Assembly: GCA_964352625.1 (NCBI GenBank)
Contig: CAYGSD010000005.1
Span: 1 to 64,000 of the forward strand
Direction: 5' to 3'
DNA from: JAAEPI01 sp964352625
GTDB lineage: Bacteria > Bacteroidota > Bacteroidia > Cytophagales > Cyclobacteriaceae
DNA: 64,000 nt
In this document: piece after piece, positions 35,410-43,367 of the stretch
Position numbering within the stretch: the first letter of the stretch is position 1
Layout: every line of letters begins with the position of its first letter
Notes under the pieces: generated by a model
Databases searched by the model: none
Told to the model about the DNA's origin: nothing
Seen by the model: only the letters and a program-made list of their open reading frames with translations
Program-made: the position numbers and the translations under genes

Positions 35410-37754
35410 CTAAAATCAACGTGTGGTGATAGTGCCCTCTTTGCCGCCATGGATGAGAAGTGCTCACGACAATATTCCTGACCTGCAGAAGCCATCCTAG
35501 AAAGTTCCTGTTCATTCTTATACAGGTCGACTACTTTTTGCGCAAAATCAGTTGAATCATTTGCTACGGCAAGGCAAGAATCAATGCCTACTAAACCTTC
35601 AGCACCTATTGGGGTAGTTACGATTGGCACGTTTTGATGCAGCGCCTCTACTATTTTACCCTTGATGCCTGCACCGAATCTTAGCGGAGCAATTGTCATT
35701 TTTATATCTCTATAATACTTTCTCAACTCATCGTCTGTGACGAAACCCGTCACTATGACATTTTCACCTGCCAGTTCAAGAATTTCCTGTGGTGGATGTG
35801 ATCCTACGATATAGAATTTGATTTCGGGCAGTTCTCCAAGTATTATAGGCCAGATTTCTTTCATGAACCAAAGCACAGCATCTGCATTGGGGGGGTGTTT
35901 GAAACCGCCTAGAAACATGATGTCCTTAGTCTCTGTGACTCTGGGGGGAGTAAGGAAATCGTCAAAAATGTAAACTGGGATTTGGCCTACGGCTATCTCC
36001 GATCCTTTGGACTTGACCACTTCGATCTCGACCGAAGACGGGAAAAAGGAGACATCCACTTTGTCCATAATTTCGAATTCGAGTTTCTCCCATTGTTTGG
36101 AAGATTCGAGTTTCTCCTTGTTGTTGGTTGTTTTAAGCTCCCTTTGTTCCCTTAGAAAATGAAGATCATGTCCGTAGTAGAGGATTTTAGCATCGGAGGC
36201 ATCTCTGAGCAGGTCAATGTATTTTATGCTGATATGAGGTCTGTTCAAAAACACATAGTCAAAGTATTTTCCATTCGCTAATAGCCAAGCTTGGATGCGC
36301 TCTTTTAGCGAAAGTCCATAAAGCACCTCCACCCCCATTTGCTGCAAAATGGGAGCATACTCAGGGTCGTTATAAAAGTTGTCTCCCAGAAATTTAACGT
36401 TAAAGCCCTCTTGAACAAACAGTTTGATATAACTGAATGTCGATCTGGATCCAGCATCTTGATCGAATTTGGGCACATAGTGATCAATGAACAGAATGGA
36501 CTTTTTGAACTGCGCTCGATCTCTGGCAAGGAAAACATTTTGTGCATTTTGAAAATGCTTCTGCAATTCCACCTCCCATTTTTGTATGAATTTTTCACGA
36601 TTCTTTTTTTGATACTCTTTGATGCCAGAACCCTCATCTGTTCCGTGAGAGATGCCTTCAAAATGCACCACCCACGATAGAGGCTGATACTTCACTTTAA
36701 AGCCGCGCTTCCTGACTTCAAAAGCAAGGTCAGTGTCCTCGAAGTACGCCGGAATGTAGCGTTCATCGAATCCTCCAATTTCTTCCCACAGTGTTTTTCG
36801 AATCATGGCGGAAGCGCCGGAGATGTAGTCAACTTCCTTGACATAGTTGAACTCTGAAAGTTTGGGATCTTGATTTTTCCCGTAATTCCAACCTGAGCCA
36901 TCATTCCAAATTATACCTCCTGCCTCTTGCTGGATGCCATTTGGATAAACCAACCTCGACCCCACCATTCCAGTTTTTGGTTCATTCACTAAGATATCAA
37001 CTAACGGGCTGAGCCAATTTGGCTGAACGTTAGTATCGTTATTAAGAAATAAAATGAATTTGCCTTTTGCTTTTTTTGCGGCCTTATTGCAGTTCAATAA
37101 GAAACCCAAATTCTTATCATTTTGGACATAAACCAGGTTTTCGATGCGAGAACTCAGAACTCTTGCCTCTTCATCGGATGAGCAGTCATCAATAAGAATT
37201 ACTTCATAAGGAATTTCCTTCTCAGTGTGCCTGGCAATAGAAAGTATACTGGCGAATGTAAATTTTGCCTGATTGTAGGCAGGTATAATTATGCTCACCA
37301 AGGGCTCTTCGTATCTGGCCAAGACAATCTTTTCTGAATTGTTTAAGTCAGTGAATTCAGGGTGAATAATCTGGAGGTTTCGGAAATTGGCAAGAGAGGT
37401 TAGCTTTTTACTGATATACTCAAACTCGTCCTGAAGGGCTCTGAGATCTTGATTGACTTTAGATATAAGGCGGCTAAGGGATTTAACCTTTTTTGTTGCT
37501 TGGGTATTGAGTTTGAGTGGAAATAAGACCGATCCTATGAAGCGAGCCAACTTCCATGAGGTAGAACTCAGAAGAACTTTTTTTGCGGCACGCAGTTGCT
37601 TAAAGGTTGACCTTACTTTTTGAATCTTATCCGCCTGAAGCATAACCCGCGACTGGAGTTCCTGCAACTTTATTTTATTGTTGTTCAGATTGCGCTGAGC
37701 AGGATGTAATCCATCCTGATTCTGATAATTCTGAGTGTCAAGTTCCTTTCTCAA
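35406..37754 (-). CDS. Bifunctional GT2 - GT4 glycosyltransferase
   Basis: A 782-residue protein. Residues 1-130 are a helical/coiled-coil lead (KIKLQELQSRVMLQADKIQKVRS). Residues about 150-375 are a GT2 domain (VSIIIPAYNQAKFTFASILSIARH; EVILIDDCSSDEE; GKFILFLNNDTNVQPNWL, where NNDT is the metal site). Residues about 420-780 are a GT4-like domain (FLGGFKHPPNADAVLWFMKEIWP; APLRFGAGIKGKIVEALHQNVPIVTTPIGAEGL). Such double transferases build repeating surface polysaccharides. The start is TTG at 37754. A later ATG (residue 38) is possible. It overlaps the fusion gene by 4 bp. Confidence 0.85.
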   Translation of the reverse strand: MRKELDTQNYQNQDGLHPAQRNLNNNKIKLQELQSRVMLQADKIQKVRSTFKQLRAAKKVLLSSTSWKLARFIGSVLFPLKLNTQATKKVKSLSRLISKVNQDLRALQDEFEYISKKLTSLANFRNLQIIHPEFTDLNNSEKIVLARYEEPLVSIIIPAYNQAKFTFASILSIARHTEKEIPYEVILIDDCSSDEEARVLSSRIENLVYVQNDKNLGFLLNCNKAAKKAKGKFILFLNNDTNVQPNWLSPLVDILVNEPKTGMVGSRLVYPNGIQQEAGGIIWNDGSGWNYGKNQDPKLSEFNYVKEVDYISGASAMIRKTLWEEIGGFDERYIPAYFEDTDLAFEVRKRGFKVKYQPLSWVVHFEGISHGTDEGSGIKEYQKKNREKFIQKWEVELQKHFQNAQNVFLARDRAQFKKSILFIDHYVPKFDQDAGSRSTFSYIKLFVQEGFNVKFLGDNFYNDPEYAPILQQMGVEVLYGLSLKERIQAWLLANGKYFDYVFLNRPHISIKYIDLLRDASDAKILYYGHDLHFLREQRELKTTNNKEKLESSKQWEKLEFEIMDKVDVSFFPSSVEIEVVKSKGSEIAVGQIPVYIFDDFLTPPRVTETKDIMFLGGFKHPPNADAVLWFMKEIWPIILGELPEIKFYIVGSHPPQEILELAGENVIVTGFVTDDELRKYYRDIKMTIAPLRFGAGIKGKIVEALHQNVPIVTTPIGAEGLVGIDSCLAVANDSTDFAQKVVDLYKNEQELSRMASAGQEYCREHFSSMAAKRALSPHVDFR

Positions 37755-37782
37755 TGTAGTGGAATGCCTAAACGTTAAACGA

Positions 37783-37790
37783 CAAAGATA
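37783..37790 (-). promoter_or_regulatory. Candidate internal -7 element in the glycan operon
   Basis: On the minus strand TATCTTTG matches TAnnTTTG exactly and lies 28 bases before the TTG start at 37754, just after the previous gene's stop. No -33 TTG is evident, so this is only a candidate. Confidence 0.3.
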
Positions 37791-37796
37791 AACAGC

Positions 37797-39080
37797 TCAT
37801 AATCGTTCCTTTGCGGAGTAAGAGGTTTCTATTTCGGTTAATATTTTCGTGATCCACGAAAAATCTGTCGATGAATTCCCGAGTTGTTCAATTTGATTTG
37901 AACCCGCCTTAAAACTGAAGCTTGAGTTAAAATAGTCTGATCGTATTTTTTTTGCATGATCTCTGTGTGCGTCTATCTTCTTAAAAAGTTGATCAATAGT
38001 TTCAGCGAGTTTTTTTGGGTCAGTCAATGAAATAACCATGTCTTCGTTAGCGTAGTGCTCCAGTGGCCCAATGGGTCTTACTAGCACCGGAATTTCCATT
38101 GCGATGGCATCAATTAACTTGGCAGGTAATTGATATTCACTGACCAAACTTTTCTCATCTTGGAGCAAACAAATCATGTCAGCAATGCACAGTTTCTCTG
38201 GCAGATCTCTAAAATCAGAGTCAGTGAAAACTTGAGCCAAATGTCCATATTTCTTGAGGAAACGAGTCCGCAAGGCATCATTTCTTATTTTGCCAATAAG
38301 ACAAAACTTATAGTTAGGATTTCCGATTTTCTTTAGAGCTCTTGGGATTTCTTCAAAACCCTTGTGCTCCCGAGGGGTGCCAAGAAAAAGGATCACCTTA
38401 TCGGATGGCGAGTAACCATGCTTCTTTCTGATCCAAGAACGATTATAAAATTGTGGATCAAAAATTCGCTCATTGCGAACGTGAGGAATGATGGTGCCGC
38501 CGAATTTTTCCTGGAGTTTATGATTTGATACAATTCTATAAGGAAAGAGGTGAATCCACGACTGACAAATTCTTGTCCAAGTTTCATGGTATGGGCAGGA
38601 TAAGTCCAAACCATCTTCAATCGCATCCTCAAGCAGCAAGGGTTCCTGATTTTCGAAGAAAGCCAGCTCATAGTCGTCTATATCCAAGATCACTTTGGCA
38701 TTATTCTTTTGAGCAATTAGAAGACCAATAAATATTGATGGTAGCCTCGGCTTACAAATTATGACAATATCTACCTTAGGCTGGCTTTTCGCGAACTCTG
38801 TCGCTTGATCCAGAAATTCAGGAAAATTGGAAGCAGTGAAAGTGTCAGTGCCTCTTAGGTACTTCCTCAACGGAAACCATATCTTCTTACTGAACTTCGG
38901 AAAAATGGGGCCTACAATCTTGGTGTGATAATTTCTTCTAAGGAAATCAGCGAAGAGGAAAGCGCGACCGAGCGGATTGTGAGACATGTTCCAACAAACC
39001 ACCAGCACAGATCCTTTTTTCTTGAAGAAAAATCTATCTCTCATTTTTTCTAGAAAGAACCTGGTTCGAGAGGAGATCAT
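37797..39080 (-). CDS. GT4-type glycosyltransferase
   Basis: A 427-residue glycosyltransferase with a GT-B fold pattern. The N-terminal acceptor domain has GSVLVVCWNMSHNPLGRAFLFADFL and DIVIICKPRLPSIFIGLLIAQKNNAKVILDIDD. The C-terminal donor domain has KVILFLGTPREHKGFEEIPRALKKIGN, KFCLIGKI and LPAKLIDAIAMEIPVLVRPIGPLEHY. I chose the ATG at 39080, because the longer ORF start at 39134 lies inside the terminator hairpin of the upstream gene. It is the first gene of the five-gene glycan operon ending at 31922. The donor sugar is unknown. Confidence 0.83.
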   Translation of the reverse strand: MISSRTRFFLEKMRDRFFFKKKGSVLVVCWNMSHNPLGRAFLFADFLRRNYHTKIVGPIFPKFSKKIWFPLRKYLRGTDTFTASNFPEFLDQATEFAKSQPKVDIVIICKPRLPSIFIGLLIAQKNNAKVILDIDDYELAFFENQEPLLLEDAIEDGLDLSCPYHETWTRICQSWIHLFPYRIVSNHKLQEKFGGTIIPHVRNERIFDPQFYNRSWIRKKHGYSPSDKVILFLGTPREHKGFEEIPRALKKIGNPNYKFCLIGKIRNDALRTRFLKKYGHLAQVFTDSDFRDLPEKLCIADMICLLQDEKSLVSEYQLPAKLIDAIAMEIPVLVRPIGPLEHYANEDMVISLTDPKKLAETIDQLFKKIDAHRDHAKKIRSDYFNSSFSFKAGSNQIEQLGNSSTDFSWITKILTEIETSYSAKERL

Positions 39081-39102
39081 AGCGGCAAGGATAGACAAAA
39101 CC

Positions 39103-39136
39103 AATAAAAAATGCCGTCCCTTGCAAGACGGCATTT
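39103..39136 (-). terminator. Rho-independent terminator after the thioredoxin-like operon
   Basis: AAATGCCGTC (39109-39118) and GACGGCATTT (39127-39136) form a perfect 10-bp stem with an 8-base loop. On the minus strand the stem is followed by a T-rich run. It ends the 40260-39158 transcript and separates it from the glycan operon. Confidence 0.88.
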
Positions 39137-39157
39137 CTCTGAAATATCAAGTTTCCC

Positions 39158-39784
39158 TTAAGATTGCTTCCATTTTATGGTACAACCAATAGCTCTTTTT
39201 TCTTTTACTTCCGGCGACTTCCCGACAAGTAGCGCGTCTACCGCGTCACCCACATATTGCTCATCCACATGATCCGGATCGTTCGGGTTGTCATCAATAG
39301 CTCCAATGTACTCAACCTTAAAAATGCCCCCGTTGTTGCTGAGCACATATACATGAGGAGTTTTGGCCGCTCCAAAAGCCTTGGCGACTTCTTGCGAATC
39401 ATCCCTTAAATAAGGGAAGGTGTACCCTTTCTCGCCCGATCGTTTCTTCATGGCTTCCATGGAATCTTCAGGAACCCTTTCCATATCATTTGGATTGATC
39501 GCAATAACAGGAAATCCCTTGGAAGCGTACTTCTTGTCTAAATCCATAATCCTCGTTTCATAGCCATTGGCGTATGGACAAGTGTTGCAAGTGAAGGTTA
39601 CGATGAATCCTTTTGCATTTTTATAGTCTGACAATGATACCATCTTGCCATCTACATTTCTGAGACTAAAATCCTTAACGGTATCACCCACCCCATAGCC
39701 GTCAGCGCTTGTTCTAGCAGCGTTCATGAAAAGTGCCCCGATGACCACTAAAACTCCTAAGATCACGATGAATGTCTTTTTCAT
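39158..39784 (-). CDS. Thioredoxin-fold redoxin (AhpC/TSA-like), exported
   Basis: A 208-residue protein with an N-terminal signal/anchor (TFIVILGVLVVIGALFMNAARTSA) and a redoxin domain: GDTVKDFSLRNVDGKMVSLSDYKNAKGFIVTFTCNTCPYANGYETRIMDLDKKY. The active site CNTC is a non-standard CxxC, seen in the Bacteroidota group of envelope redoxins with CPYA. It would act in periplasmic thiol chemistry or peroxide handling. It lies 11 bp after the TlpA-like gene and is followed by the terminator at 39103-39136. Confidence 0.88.
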   Translation of the reverse strand: MKKTFIVILGVLVVIGALFMNAARTSADGYGVGDTVKDFSLRNVDGKMVSLSDYKNAKGFIVTFTCNTCPYANGYETRIMDLDKKYASKGFPVIAINPNDMERVPEDSMEAMKKRSGEKGYTFPYLRDDSQEVAKAFGAAKTPHVYVLSNNGGIFKVEYIGAIDDNPNDPDHVDEQYVGDAVDALLVGKSPEVKEKRAIGCTIKWKQS

Positions 39785-39795
39785 TTCTTGTTTAG

Positions 39796-40260
39796 TTAAT
39801 TCAAGTATTGTTTAATCGCTTTGTCTAGTCCTTCTTTTGAAAACTCACTTTCATGAAAGTGGGTAGTTCCCCACTCATCGATGAAGAGAGTAGCCGGGAT
39901 AGCTCCTGACCATTCCTTACTCACCTTATCCATGTACGAATCATAGTCGGTTTCGTTGAGTAAAAACACTTCTGATTTTATTCCTTTCGATTCTACAAAT
40001 TTCTTAACTCGATCCAATTGATCGATAAAATCCAGACTGACCAAATATACTTTGACATTTTCATCATTTGCGTAGGCTTCAAAATGCGGCATTTCTTTCA
40101 CGCAGGGACCGCACCAGGTAGCCCAAAAATTGAAAATCGTAAGAGGCGCATCAGCAGAAATCATTTTCTGATGAAGTTCAGGAAACTTAATGACCTCCAC
40201 ATTCTGGCTTTGGGAAGCAACTGCGGTTAGAAGAATTATTAGGCAAAGTACTTTTCTCAT
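39796..40260 (-). CDS. TlpA-like thioredoxin
   Basis: A 154-residue exported thioredoxin-fold protein. It has a signal peptide (MRKVLCLIILLTAVASQSQ) and the active site FNFWATWCGPCVKEMPHFEAY at about residues 43-63 with a standard CGPC. TlpA/ResA-type proteins reduce disulfides in the periplasm, for instance in cytochrome c maturation. Its ATG borders the putative replication origin, so its promoter must lie in or beside that region. Confidence 0.9.
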   Translation of the reverse strand: MRKVLCLIILLTAVASQSQNVEVIKFPELHQKMISADAPLTIFNFWATWCGPCVKEMPHFEAYANDENVKVYLVSLDFIDQLDRVKKFVESKGIKSEVFLLNETDYDSYMDKVSKEWSGAIPATLFIDEWGTTHFHESEFSKEGLDKAIKQYLN

Positions 40261-40490
40261 TGTTCCGACAAACGTCTACGCAATTATAAGGTTTTATTGG
40301 GTTCGGATAATTGTATTATTCTAACATATGGCAATGGTGCAGCAGAGACGTGTCATCAAGTCAATTTCTGAACGGACCTGATTATCAGAATCTTATTGGA
40401 AGATTTAAGCTACTAGAAAGATGGATACGTATAGTCAATGGACTCATTGCTGTAAGACGTAGAGACCAGTAGAATTGGACAATTTCAATG

Positions 40491-40519
40491 TTATCCACAA
40501 AACGTCTAACTTATCCACA
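40491..40519 (+). promoter_or_regulatory. Two direct DnaA boxes
   Basis: TTATCCACA at 40491-40499 and again at 40511-40519, both identical to the DnaA consensus and about two helical turns apart. They are the only two exact copies I found in the window. Confidence 0.85.
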
Positions 40520-40587
40520 AGGAACTAAAAAAACACATAATGACCTGAAATACTATTAGTTATGAGTATTTAATTGAAGGCATTATT

Positions 40588-40596
40588 TGTGGACAA
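40588..40596 (-). promoter_or_regulatory. Near-consensus DnaA box, inverted
   Basis: TTGTCCACA on the minus strand, one base from consensus, on the far side of the AT-rich segment from the direct pair. Confidence 0.65.
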
Positions 40597-40648
40597 CTTT
40601 AAGAATGCTTCAAGAACTAACTTATTGAAAGTCAGTTCTTTGACTTAA

Positions 40649-42430
40649 CTAATGTCTGCTTTGCCTTTTAAGGTTGGTCCGATATGCGTTAAAAATTCGT
40701 GACTTGCTAATGAAGCCGTAGTACTTACCGTCTTTCAGTACAGGTAGGTTCCACGCTTGTGTCAATTCGAATTTATTCATGACAGATTGCATTTTTTCCT
40801 GTAAAGTCACCGATGACGGAGGCTTTTGCATAAGTGCCCTTATCTCCACACGTTCTCGCATTTCATCGTCAAACATGATGTCACGGATTTCGTCTAGAGT
40901 GATGATCCCCTCAAGCTCGTTAGCTTCATTTACCACTGGAAAAATATTTCTTTTACTCTTCTTGACAAGCTCTACCAAATCCTTAAGTTTCGAATCCGGA
41001 GAAATTGTTAACAGGTCTTTTTCAATGATTTTATTAAGGGAAATCAAGCTGAGTACTTGCTTATCCTTGTCGTCTCGTATGAGATCACCTTGTTCTATAA
41101 GTCTTTTAGTGTAGATCGAATGTTTCTCAAAATAGGAAACCGTACTATACGAAATGGCCGAAACCATCATGAGTGGCACGAAGAGCTCGTACCCTCCAGT
41201 AACCTCTGCGATCAAAAATATTGCCGTAAGAGGGGCATACTGAACACCACTCATTACACCACACATTCCCACGAGAGTGAAATTGCTTTCACTAAGCTCC
41301 CAGGAAGGATAAAGCATATTGGAAACTCTGGCAAAAAGGAACCCGCTAAGCCCCCCCATAAATAGAGAGGGAGCAAAAATCCCACCGCTACCGCCTGCTC
41401 CGATGGTTAGCCCTGTCGCTATGGGTTTGGCTAAAATTATCAACCCGACTAGGGCAATGAGTGCAAATGAATTGTCGGAAAGAGAGTAGAAAAAACTTCT
41501 TTCGAATAGGTTGGAGTCATTTCCAGTCAAAACCATTTTTATGGTATCGTAACCTTCACCATACATCGGAGGGAAGGTCAGAATAATCAATGCCAGTGCG
41601 AGCCCTCCAACCAAAGCTCTTCCAAAATCAGCTTGCAGTTTGGTTAGTATATTCTCTGTTCTCTGAACCATTTTTACAAAATACAGGGAAGCCAAACCGC
41701 AAAAAACCCCTAGTCCCATAAAGTGCAGAACGTCTTGTGTTCGAAAGGCATCAGTGAGTTTGAATGAAAACAATGCATCCTCACCCAAAAGGAATAGAGA
41801 GACCAATTGCCCTCCAACTGAGGCCATCAAAATAGGGATAAATTGGGCTATGGTTACCTCAGTCAGGATTACCTCCATGGCAAAAATCACCCCAGCGACC
41901 GGTGAGTTGAATATGGAAGCGATGGCTCCTGCAGCGCCACAACCGATAAGCAAGGTTCGCTTTTTATAATCAAGGTGCACGAGCTGTGAGAGATTCGACC
42001 CAATGGCAGAACCGGTTACCACAATAGGCGCTTCTAAACCTACCGAACCTCCAAATCCCACGGTCAATGCGCTGGTCAGCATGCGCGAGTAGGTTTTGGC
42101 TCGACTTATTATGCTCGAATTTTTTGAAATGGAATAAAGAATATCCGGTATTCCGTGACCCATTCTTTCTTTTAAAACATACTTGGCAAGAATGACAGTG
42201 AGTATAATTCCAACCAAAGGATAGCCTAGGTAGAGGTAGTTGACTTCATACTTTACCAGATAGTGCTCTAGCCAATGGCTGATTTGGTGGACAGAAGTCT
42301 TGAGGATGACAGCCGCCAGACCGGCCGTGAGCCCCACCACCGATGCGATGATGATCAAGAAACTGTTGTCACTGACGTGTTTCAATCGCCAGATGAGCAG
42401 ATTCATTATCACTTTGCGGAATGGAGTCAT
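40649..42430 (-). CDS. ClC-type chloride channel/transporter with CBS domains
   Basis: A 593-residue membrane protein with a ClC core of about 440 residues. The selectivity-filter motifs are GHGIPDIL, GSVGLEAPIV (with the gating glutamate) and GGSGGIFAPSLFMGG. A cytoplasmic pair of CBS domains follows at about 455-590 (EKDLLTISPDSKLKDLVELVKKSKRNIFPVVNEANELEGIITLDEI and ALMQKPPSSVTLQEKMQSVMNKFELTQAWNLPVLKDGKYYGFI). The gating Glu suggests a proton-coupled exchanger, though a channel cannot be ruled out. An internal ATG at 42406 is an alternative start. It runs against the local plus-strand bias. Confidence 0.93.
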   Translation of the reverse strand: MTPFRKVIMNLLIWRLKHVSDNSFLIIIASVVGLTAGLAAVILKTSVHQISHWLEHYLVKYEVNYLYLGYPLVGIILTVILAKYVLKERMGHGIPDILYSISKNSSIISRAKTYSRMLTSALTVGFGGSVGLEAPIVVTGSAIGSNLSQLVHLDYKKRTLLIGCGAAGAIASIFNSPVAGVIFAMEVILTEVTIAQFIPILMASVGGQLVSLFLLGEDALFSFKLTDAFRTQDVLHFMGLGVFCGLASLYFVKMVQRTENILTKLQADFGRALVGGLALALIILTFPPMYGEGYDTIKMVLTGNDSNLFERSFFYSLSDNSFALIALVGLIILAKPIATGLTIGAGGSGGIFAPSLFMGGLSGFLFARVSNMLYPSWELSESNFTLVGMCGVMSGVQYAPLTAIFLIAEVTGGYELFVPLMMVSAISYSTVSYFEKHSIYTKRLIEQGDLIRDDKDKQVLSLISLNKIIEKDLLTISPDSKLKDLVELVKKSKRNIFPVVNEANELEGIITLDEIRDIMFDDEMRERVEIRALMQKPPSSVTLQEKMQSVMNKFELTQAWNLPVLKDGKYYGFISKSRIFNAYRTNLKRQSRH

Positions 42431-42511
42431 GGAATGACAAAAGTACAGGTACTGCTTCTTTCGAACCGCTTTAAAAATAAATCATTAGATAATTTGAACT
42501 TTAAGTACCTT

Positions 42512-42531
42512 ATATCGTAATATTGCGATAT
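42512..42531. promoter_or_regulatory. Operator-like dyad at the arsR start
   Basis: ATATCGTAATATTGCGATAT is a 20-bp dyad with only its middle-arm T/G pair mismatched. It overlaps the arsR start codon at 42530, as expected for an ArsR autoregulatory site. A related sequence precedes the next gene. Confidence 0.7.
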
Positions 42532-42859
42532 GGGAGTGACGAAATCGGATTTGTTCAATGATCAGCAGAATAAGCTCGCAACAATTGCGAGGGTATTGGG
42601 GCATCCAGCTCGTATCGCGATCATTGAGCATTTGTTAAATGCAAATTCGTGCATCACAAATGATCTAGTTGCAGAACTTGGCCTTGCTCAGGCGACAATC
42701 TCGCAGCATTTAAAAGAACTAAAATCTATTGGGATCATTAAGGGTAATGTAGAGGGAACCTCAATGTGCTATTGCATCAATGGCAAGGTTTGGTCAGAAA
42801 TCAAAGAAGATTTCAATAACCTCTTTTCGAAGTTTGATCCAACTAGAATGAAGTGTTAA
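42530..42859 (+). CDS. arsR: ArsR/SmtB family metalloregulator
   Basis: A 109-residue winged helix-turn-helix repressor. The DNA-reading region is NANSCITNDLVAELGLAQATISQHLKELKSIGIIKGNVEGTSMCYCINGK. Candidate sensing thiols are Cys in NSCIT, the MCYC pair and the C-terminal Cys. The ELCVCDL motif of classical ArsR is absent. Its neighbours (ArsI-like and arsenate reductase) indicate arsenical sensing. The start codon lies in the operator-like dyad at 42512-42531, so it is probably autorepressed. Confidence 0.88.
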   Translation: MGVTKSDLFNDQQNKLATIARVLGHPARIAIIEHLLNANSCITNDLVAELGLAQATISQHLKELKSIGIIKGNVEGTSMCYCINGKVWSEIKEDFNNLFSKFDPTRMKC

Positions 42860-42876
42860 AAAAATATTTTCTAATA

Positions 42877-42894
42877 ATCGTAAAATAGCAATAT
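42877..42894. promoter_or_regulatory. Second ArsR operator-like site
   Basis: ATCGTAAAATAGCAATAT matches 15 of 18 positions of the dyad at 42512-42531 and sits just before the start codon (42896) of the ArsI-like gene. It suggests separate control of the downstream genes by the same regulator. Confidence 0.5.
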
Positions 42895-42895
42895 T

Positions 42896-43336
42896 ATGAA
42901 CAATCAATCAAGTACTAAATTTCCACGAATGCACGTCTCGCTTTTTGTGACAGACATTCATAAGACAATCGATTTTTACACGCAGTTTTTTGATCAAGAG
43001 CCTTCAAAGATTAAGGCCGGATACGCAAAATTCGAGCTTGAGCATCCTTCGCTCATTATTTCCTTCATTGAAGGATCTCCAAGTTCAACATTCGGACATC
43101 TAGGTTTTCAGGTAGAGACCAAGGAAGAGCTAAACCAAAAACTGAATTTGGCGAGAGGTCGAAATCTGGTCAAGGAAGTAGAGTTAGAAACGGCCTGCTG
43201 CTATGCCATTCAGGATAAATTTTGGGTAGCAGATCCCGACGGTTTTCAATGGGAAGTTTACTATTTTCACCAAGATGTAGAATTCAACGACCCACGATTG
43301 GAAACCGAACCAGCCAAGGCGTGTTGCAGCATTTAG
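42896..43336 (+). CDS. arsI: ArsI/CadI family metalloenzyme (VOC fold)
   Basis: A 146-residue glyoxalase/VOC-fold protein. It has RMHVSLFVTDIHKTIDFYTQFFDQEPSKIKAGYAKFELEHP at the start, then the ArsI/CadI signature ELETACCYAIQDKFWVADPDGFQWEVYYF with a vicinal Cys pair. ArsI is the C-As bond lyase that demethylates organoarsenicals such as MMA(III). CadI relatives are metal-induced proteins of less certain role. Three more Cys lie in the tail AKACCSI. It sits between arsR and arsC. Confidence 0.85.
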   Translation: MNNQSSTKFPRMHVSLFVTDIHKTIDFYTQFFDQEPSKIKAGYAKFELEHPSLIISFIEGSPSSTFGHLGFQVETKEELNQKLNLARGRNLVKEVELETACCYAIQDKFWVADPDGFQWEVYYFHQDVEFNDPRLETEPAKACCSI

Positions 43337-43367
43337 AAACAGAACTGAGCGGTGGCGCTCGTTAGAA

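Larger units (their letters stand above)
40261..40648. other. Putative chromosomal origin of replication (oriC)
   Basis: A 388-bp gene-free stretch. It holds two perfect DnaA boxes (TTATCCACA at 40491-40499 and 40511-40519, same orientation, 20 bp apart) and a near-consensus inverted box (TTGTCCACA on the minus strand, 40588-40596). The 70 bp between the second and third box is AT-rich and could be an unwinding element. The hexamer ACGTCT/AGACGT occurs four times (40272, 40346, 40455, 40502). Genes to the left are mostly on the minus strand and genes to the right mostly on the plus strand, as expected for replication running away in both directions. dnaA itself is not adjacent, which is common outside Proteobacteria and Firmicutes. 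Confidence 0.7.

Noticed and set aside
39081..39134. Longer start for the GT4 gene at 39134
   Set aside because: Start would lie inside the upstream terminator hairpin (39109-39136), so ATG 39080 is used.
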